Positions 1 to 12,500 of a DNA stretch of 64,000 nt are shown one piece after another (within the stretch, counting starts at the first letter, position 1; the number at the start of each line of letters is the position of its first letter). The notes below the pieces were generated by a model. The model saw only the letters and a list, made by a program, of their open reading frames with translations. It was not told the DNA's origin and ran no database searches. The translations under genes were made by a program, and so were the position numbers. This stretch comes from Sebastes aleutianus (Eukaryota; Chordata; Actinopteri; Perciformes; Sebastidae): contig CAKAKS010000039.1 in the NCBI GenBank assembly GCA_916700875.1, positions 14,977,139-15,041,138 of the forward strand, given 5' to 3'.

Positions 1-725
1 TGGAGAGAAAACGGGGGAAAGAGGAAGAGACTGTGGGAAAATTGTGGGGACAACACGAAAAGTATGAGGAAGCAAAGTAGACGGAGTAAAGGGGGCGTGA
101 AGGCAAGAATTAAGTGAGGAGAGATTAAGGTGGGACTGATGAGGGAGGCTGAGGGACAGATGAGGACAAAGGATGACAGACAGGAGGAAACAGAGAGGGG
201 AGGAAAGCACACAAGGAGTGAGAGGTTCAAATCACCTGCTTCAACACCACACGTCCAGCTGTGAGAGCAGGTAGAGGGAAGCCCCGTCATCTGTGCTATA
301 AGGGCCACTCTCAGAGGGCTTTGTGATAAATTCATCATAAAAACAGAATTTTCTTTGTCAACAGTGATAAACGTCCGGTGTTTTGGTTTAATATGGGTGT
401 GGTACTAATATTCTTGCCAGTCAAGCTCCAGTTCGTAAAATGCATGTAATCAGGCTGCAGGTTTTTTTGTACTTGTCACAGCTGCCGGTAAACGCAACAT
501 TACTAACGTGTGGTAATGAAAGAGAAGGAGAGAAAACCATGACTTCACTGAAAAGAACAAAAGCAACAACAAAAGCAAGAGGCTGTGAAGGCTGTGAAGT
601 CATGTCGTGTACAAAGACGAGTCAAATAGCATCAATTACAAGAGAGCTATTTGAATATCTTCAAAGTTACAAGGTTCAGACAAAGACACGGAAAAACATG
701 CCGTGCTACACAGTTCAAACTAAGA

Positions 726-735
726 CGCGCGCGCG

Positions 736-781
<46 letters not shown>
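726..781. repeat. Compound (CG)n(CA)n microsatellite
   Basis: About nine CG dinucleotides run directly into about nineteen CA dinucleotides, an uninterrupted 56-base alternating purine-pyrimidine tract. Confidence 0.95.
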
Positions 782-784
<3 letters not shown>

Positions 785-1589
785 ATCATATCTCTTCCAT
801 CACCTGAAAAAGTACACAGATTGTGTTTCTCTGACCTCCAGCTTGGTGTGGTTCACTTGAACTCCTTCACTTTGTTTTGACTGTCAGCAGCATTGCTGGG
901 GCTCAGCCAAGAAAACAATCAATCAAGAGCTTAATCGTAAATATAAACCCACATGAGAAAGAGTGAAAACGAAGTGAAAGAAAACGTATTCAAGCATTAA
1001 GAAAATCTCTCAAACTACTTCCTATTTGTCCTATTCAGTTTGAAATGTTTGTAGTCTGAAATGTTAATTAAATACTAATTTATTAGCCCATTAGTAGAAA
1101 CAATGCGTCTTTCAGCCATGTATAATTATATTCTTTGTATAGTTACAATTATAAATCCAAGCATTTGTGTTACAGGTTCCTTTTGTCTTTGGTACTCTGT
1201 GTCTACAAACATTTGAGTTGTTGGCTACCCTGCCAAAGAAATACATTCATTTATTTATATATTTATCTATTCGAGCAAAGGCTGTACTATAAAGCTGTGT
1301 GTGCCCACTTAAATAGTAATTTTCTTTTCTTATTTATTATTATTATTTTAATATTTTAATGAACCATCTGGTTTCTTTAGGTTTCAGTCACTATCAGGAC
1401 ATTCTTCAAGCACAAAAGCAGCAATTTTAAGTTATATATCACGATAAATATCCATATTGGTCAGTATGACAAACTTGTGTAAAAGTTTTTGCTATATAAA
1501 GTACAGTGTGAGATCATTCCTCAGAAAAATCGGGTTTAGTTAGTCCCAGTGGAGGCTTGAAGTTGTTCTTTTTCTTTATAATCTCCTTA

Positions 1590-1665
1590 TTACTTGACGC
1601 TTTGGCAATACTGTCCCTGTTACATTCATGCCAATAAAGCATATCGAATTGAACTGAAAAATTGA
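1590..1665 (+). repeat. Possible retroposon 3' tail
   Basis: The segment ending GCCAATAAAGC followed by A/T-rich GAATTGAACTGAA resembles the 3' ends of L2-like LINEs or SINEs in fish. No ORF or 5' part was recognised. Confidence 0.3.
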
Positions 1666-2013
1666 AGACAGTGAGATAAAGTTTCAGTCACATAGAAATT
1701 ACAGAATTTTTATGTACGTGTTTCGACACAGCCAAACATCTTGGACGTTTTGCCATCATAAATACCACTGAACAGATTCTACACATTCTGCTGTATTGTC
1801 TTAGCTTCTGTGTCTGTCCCATGACAATCCTGAGGGAGGAAGAACTCCTGCATTCACTCCTTCATCACTTTGTCTAGAGTACAATAGGTCACATATCATC
1901 GCATGCCTCCACACACAAACACAGAAAACACCCCATTGTGTTCATTACCCCAAAACACATGGCCGTCCCTAGGGAGCGCTCTGTTATGATTTCTGCTGTA
2001 GGGGATCATAAAG

Positions 2014-2016
<3 letters not shown>

Positions 2017-2055
<39 letters not shown>
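2017..2055. repeat. (CA)n microsatellite
   Basis: About 19 CA units. A roughly 32-base similar sequence (TTTCTGCTGT..AAAGRAACACA) occurs on both sides, at 1989-2020 and 2072-2104. Confidence 0.95.
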
Positions 2056-2056
<1 letters not shown>

Positions 2057-3430
2057 AAGGGAAACGCAGGGTTTTCTGCTGTGAGGGCCTATAAAGGAAC
2101 ACATGGGTCTTTAGTGGTCTCTGCACCTGTCAGTGTGTTTACATTCACCCCTGGGAGAGAGGACAGGGGACCAGTCGTGGGAGTAAATAAGTGTAGCGGA
2201 AAGTGGAGGAGGAGGAGGACTGAGTGGTACGAAGGCCACTCGCAGTGGGTGGAGGAAGGTTTGTATGTTTGGATAGGGGAGGGGAGGGCACTGAGGTGCT
2301 GAGTAAGCAGGTCGCTGTTGTCTCATTCAGGAGACGAGTGTCATCATCAATGAGTTCCTGTCCACACCTCAAACACAAACACATTAAAGTCTCTGTCCCT
2401 GTATGTCCTTCTCTGTCCACCATCCTGTCTCCCAGGATCCTCAGGAGTTTTAAAGTGACTTTGGTCCTATGCAATGACAATTAGCAAAAATTAAATAGTA
2501 TGGTTTTGTTAATAAACACTAAATATATAAATATACTTGTTAAGTTAAGTTTTCAGCTACAATTATATATTTTTGTTTTAAGTAATGCTTTATGTGAAGT
2601 CAGTATTTTATACAGCTTTAATGTGCAGAATTTGTTTTCCGATCCACCACACTATTTTACCATTAAGAACACAATTCAACTATAATCTCCCTTGAACCTA
2701 CGGTGGCCCACAGGGAAAAACAGTTGCATTCCAGCAAGAATACTTAATGCAAATGCAAATATAAAGGTGAAATGCAATTCTCATGTTCCTTTCCCCCCAT
2801 TTCTCATATGCGTTAGATAACGTCCCATCCCCTCAGGTGGGTCTGGTTTAAGTCATTCCTCACATTCCTCAAAACCAGAGGAGCTGCAGAAAATTTCAGA
2901 AAGCTCTGGACACTCATAAACATCAATAATCACCTGAATCAAGGAAGTAGTGAGACCCTAGATGGCTCCCTTATTACCTATAATTCCATCACAAATGCGA
3001 CTTTTGGGTATTCAACTTTGTATACAATGTAAGCTGTGAGCAGCATCCTCCAGGTCCGAGTTCTGCTTTTATCTTCCCCAAGATAAGCAGGACCTGCAGC
3101 AGTGTGATTTGTGGCACAAACAGTTGCCGATGGGTTCAAGGCTCAGACCTCACAGCCAGGGAGGTCGAAGTCAAGTATGTTCTTGGATTCTTTGAAGTAC
3201 TTATGTAAGAAAAAATGACTGCTACAGTGACAAATGTCTGTGTTTGGCCCCATAACTTCCCTCCTTTGTGACCTGGCTTGAAGAAAATGTAACCCCTCAG
3301 GTACAGTAAAGTCAAGAAAAGCACAAAGGTCCACCTTCAGACTTCAGAGAGTGACGAAAGAAAGAAAAGGAAGGAAAGGAAAGGGTGAGAGAGATAGTTT
3401 ACACGTGTGTCGACGGGTGCACTCTCTGAC

Positions 3431-3570
3431 CTCCTCCCTGCGTTCAGATCCAGGTCTCTGTATGTACCACCGGATCTGGGCCTGTTGAGATTTGGGGATA
3501 CACTCGAGGAAGGTGGAGTTGCTCTGCACCCCATAGAGGACCCTCTCCTCCACCCGTCCCCCAACAAGAC
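3431..3570 (-). CDS. sema3d: sema3d coding exon 16: first half of Ig domain
   Basis: Completes Ser607 and encodes LVGGRVEERVLYGVQSNSTF, LECIPKSQQAQIRWYIQRPG, SERREE (653). Contains an N-glycosylation site NST (624-626) and the first Ig cysteine (C630); its partner should be in the missing last exon. Acceptor TTCTTTAG. The donor chosen is GAG|GTCAGA, phase 0, because the reading-through residues stop resembling the family there. This edge is less certain than the others; a GTGTAA site lies about 25 bases further on. Confidence 0.88.
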
Positions 3571-6500
3571 CTAAAGAAAACACAACAGTTATCAATACAA
3601 GACTCTTTTCTCTGGTTCTAGATTAAGGTATCTCATGCAGGTTTCCTCTAGTGACTGGTTAAGTGATTCATGTATCTGTTCACTGGATGTGTGTTTACTA
3701 CGTCGGAGTATTAAGGCCACATTGAGGGGAAACAAAATCTGAGATTTCAAGAATAAAGTCCTAATATTACGAGAATAAAGTCCTAACTTTACGAGAAAAA
3801 TAGTCGTAATATAACAAGAATAAAGTCATAACTTTACGAGAAAAAAAGGCGTAATATTACGAGCATAAAGTCATAACTTTACGAGAAAAAAAGGCGTAAT
3901 ATTACGAGCATAAAGTCATAACTTTACGAGAAAAAAAGTAATTTCCTCCTCCACAAAAGAGGCAATTTCCCCCAGGTCCGTGTGGTTCTTTCTATGTAAT
4001 AAACGCAGTTTCTTGCACAATCTTTTCAAGGTCCTGAAACTTATGATAATGTGGTTCTGATGGGCCAAAAGATGAAGTATTTTGTTATTTGTGAAACCTT
4101 TACTAACTTCACAAGATGCTCCACGTTCCTCATTTTTCACACAGACGGCACGCTGCTCTATTTCCCCTCTAAAATAACACGTAAAATTACTACTTTATAA
4201 TATTATGACTTCAATCTCATAATACGACTTTTTTCTCTTAAACTTAAGACTTTATTTCTTGTATTATGACTTTATTCTTTAATTTTGTTTTCTCTCAATG
4301 TGGCCCAAATACTACGTCGTAGTTTACAGCTTGCATAGACAAAAACAAAGACAGATAAAGGCTGAACTACTTCAGAGAACAAAGTCTACGTACTATCTTC
4401 TGTGTCCCAGCACTGACTGGCTGGGTCTCCATGCTTGATGTCCTGTCTTCTGGCTCGCCTAGACCACAAACACACAACGTTTATTAAGATTACAAGTTCA
4501 TGTCAATTTTGAAAGCAATATCACCGAGATTTTCTTGAAGTGCACAAAACGACTTTACTCTGTCTTGTTTCAAGATGTTGACACTTTGCCTAAAACACTG
4601 CAGATTGATTTTTATTTTACCACATAAATGTTGTAGTAAAAATTGTAAAATAAATAAATAAATAAAGTTTCTTTGGCCTCTAGCTTTGTGTCGCTCAGTT
4701 GGGCTCCTGCAGTTTGTATTGATTTCACCTCCTCCACCTCCAGTCCGCCCTGTGTGATGGGACATCTGTAGCCTACACTCACTGACACTGTGGAGATCAG
4801 CTTTCAAAGAGCCCTGGAGACCAAACGCAGGGCCTCCACTGTTCCACAAACCATAACAGCATCCCCACTGGCCAATAATATGGCAGCGTGGCCTCTAACT
4901 GCAGGGTATAGATTCTGTAGAGCCTCGATTCGTGCAAGCAAGCGCACAAACAAAATACACAGGCACACATGCAGTACGCACACGCATGCTTGTGCACCTC
5001 AAGGACTGCACTCTAGAAGTGTGGAGTGACAGTAGCATTAATCAGCTGAGGAACAGCATCGACCTGATCAATACCTCAAACGGTCTAACACCGTCTGGCA
5101 TGGAGAAAATGCAGAAGAGGTGGTGAGAACCAAAATAGAAAACATATTAAGCAAGAACTAAACTCCGCCTGACAGTCCCAGAATAAAGAACCAGCCCCGG
5201 GAATACAAACACACACACACCATGGAGAAGTAGGGCAACAAAGGGTCAGTTTAAAGCAGTTCATAGATAAACTTTTTATGCATCCACACCGGCAACTGCT
5301 GCGGCCCGATGCATTATGTTTCCGGGGGAAAGGGAATTTCTTTAAAATTGCCACAAACGTCCATTTGGACTCAAGGATGAACGGATTAGATTTAGGTGGT
5401 CAAAGGTCACTGTGGCCTCACAAAACATGTTTTTGGCCACAAATCAAGAATGAGTATGCTAATTATGACAATTTCATACAAATGTCTAACAGGATAAAAT
5501 GATGAAGTGATGACATTTTGAACAGACATGGATGCAAACTGCGACTTGACTGGTTGGCGGAGGCATACAACCGCAAAGTGGTAATTCTAGTTTCTGTAAA
5601 CGATGCTTTGCCACATCAAAATCTCTAAAAGAATGACAGCTCTGCACACCTGAGAGGAAGTAAATTTAAAAGTAAATATAAAATAGTACATTTTGAATTT
5701 GCATTGTGAGTTTTGTGCTTATGTGCGAGAGTGTGTGTCCAGGTTACAAATGGTGACATGTTTGATTTTGTAATTTCCCGTAAATGTTCTGATCTGTTGT
5801 GCAAATTTGTGTGGAAAATGTATCTTCTTGGCATTTTAACTAACAGCGTTTACTCTGCATGTTTCTAAGTGGTGATATAATGGGTGATGTGAAGCAGTGT
5901 ACAACTAAATAACTCTGTACAGTGAAGCTACCAAGTTACCGGGCCTGTCCTTTTTCTTACATCATCATATAAGAAGTGAGACAGTTTCACAAATCAACAC
6001 TGGACACTCCATCTTCTTTCCTGTTTCCAGAGATCTGAGCTTTAACAATGCCACTTATTTTTACTGTGAATGTATGCATTTGAACAAAAAAAGTATTAAA
6101 GAGATACATTCTCATACTTAATGGGTAATGCTACATACTCTGCAGAGTGAATTGTCAAGAGTTTAGCGTACCTCTTGGATGCAGGGATGTATCGTGAGCA
6201 TGTGTGTCCGTCCCAGGCGCAGTAGGGGTCTCGTGCCAGGCAGCATTCAGCACAGGCTTGGCCATACAGGTGACATCTACTGAGTGAAACCTGGGCCAGC
6301 CCTTCACTTGAACCCACGAAGAGCTGTTGCTGTAGTGAAACACACACCACCACACTGTGCTTTAGGGCAGTAAAACATACAGACTCAAGTTCAACTTCAA
6401 ATTTATTATGCATAAGGAAATCCCTTCCGTCTTCATATATCAAAACTTCCTCAGGGTTCCTACTGTGAATTAAGCTCATGAATACCTGGGGGTCAAGGCT

Positions 6501-9500
6501 TAATAACAATAAGACTCAAGACTCAAAATGTCAAAACCTTAAACAGACATGAAATAAACCACATTCTGAATGTGAGGCATTTTTTACAGATGTGACTCCG
6601 CGGATCAGCTCTGACTCGTCTGGAGTTAAAGAGATTCCTGAAGAGAACTTCCAAACAACCTCTAAAAAACACTGGCGAGCCCGCACACACAGACACACGC
6701 ACAGGTCAAACACTGCTGGAGATTAATGGGAGCATTGATTGGGGTTGAAGTGTCTACTGACACCCCTGACCCTAAGATAATGAGGCAGAAGAGGGAGAGA
6801 GAGCTACAAGAGAATGATGACGGCTAAAGAGAGAGAGAGAAATTGAATTGATGAATGGATCGGGGATAAAAAACAGGATGTCTTGTGCCACATCAGGCAC
6901 ACACAACTGAATGCACGTGGCATGAATGAAGGTAGAGAAATAGTGTGGGAATAAAATGGATGAGAGTGAAGCCTAACCTGTTTAGAAGACATCTCCATAC
7001 TTAGGATGGGAGTGGGAACCTGCAAAAAGTAAAACAAACAAACTTTACCACCTCAATAAATATACACTGCTGCGGTGCTGTTTGAGTAAAAACAGCAGAT
7101 GAGTTTGTTGATTAATAGCTGAGAAAAATCCATCAGTGTTGCACAGTTTTCACCAGAGGCATGATGAATATTTCACCGTCTGATGAGTCAACTGTCCCAC
7201 CGAGGACAGCTAGAGAACAGTTGGCATCGTCTATCAAAAAAGCTCGTAGCGAATGAAACTGTGTGTGTGTGCGCCTGTTTTCTGTATTTGTGTGTGTGTG
7301 TAGCCGTGTTGCGCACAGAACCTGGAAAACTTGAAGTTCTTCAAGCACCACTTCCTCTGTTGACCAATTCTCCTGAGTGATGCTCACCACCTTCAGGATC
7401 GAGCCGACGTCTACGACAGAGAGTGAGACAGGAAGCAGGAGGGGTGATTGGGATGAATCAAGCAAACCACACAACATGAATTTTTCATTCAGAATTGAAT
7501 AATGTAAAACAGCCTGTACTGTATTGTTTTCATCAGTGGTGGAAGAAGTATTAAGACATTTTACTTAAGTAACAGTAGCAATATTACAGTGTAAAAATAC
7601 TTTGTTAGAAGAAAAAGTCCTGCATTCGAAGTCTTACGGAAGTAAAAGTTAGAGCTGTCAAAGTTAATGTGATAACGTGTTAACACTAATTCGTTTTAAC
7701 GCCACTAATTTCTTTAATGCATTAGCGTGACTTGCAGTTTTTAGGTTGTAGCAGGCTCTTAAAGCTAGAGTGATGATACTGGTATCATATGAAACTAGAA
7801 AACCTAAGGAATCCATTGGTGCCAACCATGTCTTACTAGCTTGTCGCAAAGGAGGCTATGTTTGAGCATATGTTTTTATGCTAAATGCAGCACCTGTGAG
7901 GGTTTCTGGACAATATTTGTCATTATTTTGAGTTGGTTATTGATTTTAAATAATAAATATATATATGTATTTGCATTAAGCTAGCATATTTGCGCAATCC
8001 CATGTTGATAAGAGTATTAAATACTTGACAAATCTCCCTTTAAGGTACATTTTGAACAGATAAAAATGTGTGATTAATCACGATTAACTATGGACAATCA
8101 TGCGATTAACCGTGATTAAATATTTCAGTCGATTAAAAGCCCTAGTAAAAGTGCAAAAGTATTAGCATCAAAATATACTTACAATATCAAAAATAAAAGT
8201 AATATTGAATTATAATCAGTGATGCATGTGTTCATCACTTTAATGTTGCAGCTGTTAAAGGTGGAGCAAAATTTAAGTACGTTATATACTGCTGGGTAAC
8301 AACAATACATGTATTGGTTGATCCATATTATTTTTTTTAATAAATAATTTGAATATGCAAAGTAACTAGTTACTAAAGCTGTCAAATAAATGTAGTGGAA
8401 TATAAAGTACAATATTTGCTTTCAAAATGGAGCGGAGTAAAAGTATAAAGTAACATAAAATGTAAATACTCAAGTTAAGTACAAGTACTTCATACATTCA
8501 CCACTGGTTTTCATATCCAAAGGAAAACACAGTGTTCTCTAAGGCACCAACAACATTTTAACACTGGGCCATTCTCAGACTTTGGTTTGAGAATTGCTGT
8601 GTTAAAATGAACAAGTGACCCGAGACACGATACTGGATCCGAGTGCAACCTAACATTTATTCATTTTTACAACTGCAAGACCATAACAGCATCAGCAAAA
8701 TCTGTTTAAGGCCGAGGACAACTCATAGTGATCTAGTGCCCTCTGCTGGTCAAATATTGAATTTCAAGAGACAACTGAGAGGAGAGGTGTGTGACTCACC
8801 TGTTCCCAGAAACATGACCTCATATTGTCCGTCTTCCGCCAAAACTCTGTCCACCACAACCTTAGTCAGGGTGTAGTCCACTCGGACGCGTGTGAACACG
8901 GGTCGGCCAGTCAGAGGGTAGACCGAGCGATACATGAGAGGGTGGAACCGAATGAAACTGACCACCTCGTCTGGGAAGTCTTTGGTGGTCTTGATCCTTG
9001 GATCATATGTCTTGCTGGGACACTAAAGGAGAAAAACAAAACAAAATGTTTATCTTGTGTAAAAGTTTCACAACCACAAGATGATTTCACTCCATGAATT
9101 ATTTCTTTTCAGTTAACTGACTAGAGGTTTCTGTCTGACAATCTAACAATGTAATGGTGCATGTCTCCCTCTGGTGGTCAAATGAAGAACAGCAGGAGGC
9201 AAAGCACATCTGGAACATCTGTGTCACTCCGGCTGTATACTATACATAGACTGTATATCTTTACAGTCCATGATACTATAGCTCAAACAGCTGTACACCT
9301 GAAGCATACACTGAGTTCTCCCTTGATTACGTTTTGTAAACAAAATGAAAATCTGATTAACATGTGGAGTAACCTCATTGAAGCCAAGGTTGTGTCATAC
9401 ATCATGTGCAGATGTGAGCATGCATACCCTGCAGCATCTTGAACATTTCACCCTTGAATCCACCACTTTTAAATTAGGCCATGTTTATTATTCTGTAATT

Positions 9501-12500
9501 AGCAAGAAAGTTGAGGATTTTATTATTCTAATTTGAGAATCATATTTAGCTAGGAGCGATCAAGTATGAGCTGTCTGTTCTCTTCAAAGGGCAACGCACC
9601 GTTCCAGGACGGGGATACGGTATCCTCCCCTCGTATTCTACCCATCGATGGTCGGGCCCCTCCTTGTGGGCGTACGGTCCGTTAAACGCGGCCCTTATGT
9701 CCGTCATGCTGTACACACACACTGCTGAGCCACGGAAAATGGAGCTAAGAGGGAAGAGGAAGCAAGAGACCAAGTTAAGGTTGGGGAAGAAAAGGAGAGA
9801 CCACGGGTTGTGTTGATGATGGTGTGATGAATACCTGGAGGTGGTGAAGACTGCATACACTTTGGGGTTTTTGTCATCTCTGGTAGGGAGCAGAAAGATG
9901 TCCTCTATACGAAAGAGGCGAAAGAACATAAAGGTTATTTGTTTTTATTAACTTTATCTGCACAGAAAAGATTTTTCTACCACGGTGCCACTGCTGGCAT
10001 AATTGAAAATGATGTCCCTTTCTAAAGTACACCAGATCCTGATAGGTAAAACTCCAAGATTTTCCACTTTTTATTCTCATAATCACTTACGGAGCTCATC
10101 GAAGTGCGTGTCCACTCCGTCCGGTCCGGGGATCGAACACACCAGTCTGGTTTTGAGGAAGGTGGTCCATTTATTGGTCAGACTCCTCAGCCCACCCACA
10201 TCATTCTGAAACACAACCACATACACTGTAACAAAACCATAGTCGGCACAGTGCAGCTGTCCAACATGACCAAAAGACGACCACAATTAATAGACACACA
10301 CTTAACCACAATCCCGCTGTAATCCATCTAATGGACTTAAAACCAGAGACAACACTCAGCATCGCAGCCTGACTCCGATTTCCTGCACTAATGAGGAAAA
10401 TAAACAGGTGAACCTCATGCCTCTCCTTTGGATTTGCTTATTTAACCAGCACAAAGGAGACCTTCTTGTTAGTATAATGACGGTCGGGAGTGATTGAAAA
10501 GAGAGAGGAAAGAGAAAGAGAGGAAAACGGAGAGAGACGACGGAAAAACATCAAAGGAGAAGAGAAACAAATGGAAGTGCAGCATGTTGGAAGAGAGAGA
10601 GTACTAAAATCAAGTGAGGCTGCAGACTGATAATACAGGTTTTATCTTAGCATATGAATTGCTGTTTTAAGTAGCAACCTTTGATTGACCTATTTGTAAG
10701 AGCATTCAAGTGCACCTCTTTGTAACGCATAGAAAAACTTAGGAGATCCTCCTTATTAAAGTTGGCCAGTGCACTGACTAAGCGGTATGGTTCAACACAC
10801 ACAAAACCGCACTTGTGTTTAAAAAAATTTAAGCACTTTAATGAGGATGTTTCACAATGGTGATAATCTTCAAAGAGGATTAAAGAGAAGTGCCCTCACT
10901 CCTTCTACATGCAGGGAAAAACACTTACACAAAAACAGAGGGCTGTAATCCAGAGGAATCTCCTTCCAGTCTGCCTTACAGCTTACTCCCAAGTCATAAA
11001 CAGGCTGAAAGCTTTTTTCTAAGAATGTAGCAATAGGCCTCCGAATGCTAATAGCAAACTGCTGTGTGGGCTCGTCCCATTTGGGATGACTAATGGTACA
11101 CTGTATGGTATCATGAATCTATTCGGCCCTCAGTCAGTTGTGCAGTGCCCATCCAAGCTTGCAGTTGTTTTGACATGCTGTCAAATACAAATTAATGGGC
11201 ACCGAAACATGACTTCTCAAACGTCTTGTAGCAACTGAACATTTGTGTTGACAAAATGGCTCTGTCTTGGTATGAATTTGAAGTTTGGCATTGTGCTTTT
11301 AGCAATAGACCTCTGAATGATGACTTGTAGCTCTCATTCCAGGAGAGGCTGAATGCTCTCACTGTAAAATGCACCGGACAAAAGCATCTGCCAAATTAAC
11401 ATAATCTCATGTAATGTAATGATACCACACAAAATATTCGTTATCTTTATCACCCTTTTAATAGAGAATGCAAATCCTTTGGGAAAAAAATGACGACAAT
11501 GAGACGGCGCAAAGATCTACATCGATCTCAGTGACAATGTAGGCAGCCTCTATAAGAATGCCCTGTCAGCAGGGCACAAAGGAGCTAAAACCACGATTTA
11601 CTGCCCCTGACAGACTCTTTCAGATGATTACAAAAGAAGAATGTATCAGGAAAGCCTCCTCCTGGGGGACATAAAACACTTCTGTAGTGGCCGACACAAA
11701 GATCCTTATCCGATCAGATCACTGTAGGAGTTATGCCCCCTTCACACACTCTGTAAAAGGTCTTGCACTCCTACCGTCTTTCTCTATAGTCCCACAATGT
11801 TGCACCCACTCTATCTTCCGAGCAACATTTCTCTCATTACCAAATGAAGTCCATGTACAAGTATCCTACTGGGACTTTCACTCTTCCATCCCCTTCTTTC
11901 TCCACCTACCTCCCACTTTCCACACCTCTCCTGTGCAATACCTCACCTTGCACACACGAGCCACTCGAGACAGGATGCTCTTGTCGTTGCCGTCCCAAGA
12001 CACCTCGCGGAAGAAAAAGTATATCTTATCATCATCTGGATTGTAGGTGTCTGCAATGGGATGAGCAGATATAAACCTGGCCTCTGAAGACACGGAGAGG
12101 AAGAGAGAAAGAGAGAGGAGATTGTTAAAAATAAGTCAGGTAATGGATTTGCCATGCGCTGCAGCCTCGAGGTGGCATTAACACTACACTTAGCACATGT
12201 TTATTTACAATCTTGCTCCGTTTCTGCAGAAAGGTGTGATTTATTACCCTTTCTATTTACAAAGCTAAAGCTTGGGCTGCACATAAATCTTCAACTCACC
12301 GTACAGTTGGACTAATACAGTGATTTCCAGGATATTTAGGTTAGTTTAAAAGCAGTTTTGTTTACTCTTCTATGATTTTCAGCCTGTCTGGCGGTATCTG
12401 TTAGGCAGCAGTGTGGCATAGAGATCATCTTTAGCTCGAACACCCAGGTTCAAATATTTACCCTAATCATGTGTCCCCAGTGTGAAACAGCATTCAGATC

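Larger units (their letters stand above)
1..3430 (-). other. Beginning of last sema3d intron; non-coding
   Basis: No frame on the minus strand resembles the expected second half of the Ig domain or the basic tail, so the last exon is outside the window and this is intron. It holds a compound (CG)n(CA)n tract (726-781), a (CA)n tract (2017-2055), a possible retroposon tail near 1590-1665 and purine-rich sequence at 1-240. Predicted ORFs here are low-complexity. Confidence 0.7.
7411..8799 (-). other. sema3d intron between coding exons 11 and 12 (1389 bp)
   Basis: GT-AG, phase 1. About 70 percent of this intron is a nested pair of hAT-type miniature elements (7534-8506). The remaining flanks show nothing else. 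Confidence 0.85.

Noticed and set aside
440..880. 146-codon plus-strand ORF
   Set aside because: It runs through the CG/CA microsatellite and has no domain, splice context or composition of a real gene.
2145..2480. 111-codon minus-strand ORF as the missing last sema3d exon
   Set aside because: Correct strand, but it has no Ig second cysteine motif, no basic tail and no resemblance to any semaphorin C-terminus.
3337..3567. 76-codon minus-strand ORF over coding exon 16
   Set aside because: It is the wrong frame; the semaphorin Ig sequence is read in the overlapping frame that joins exon 15 in phase.
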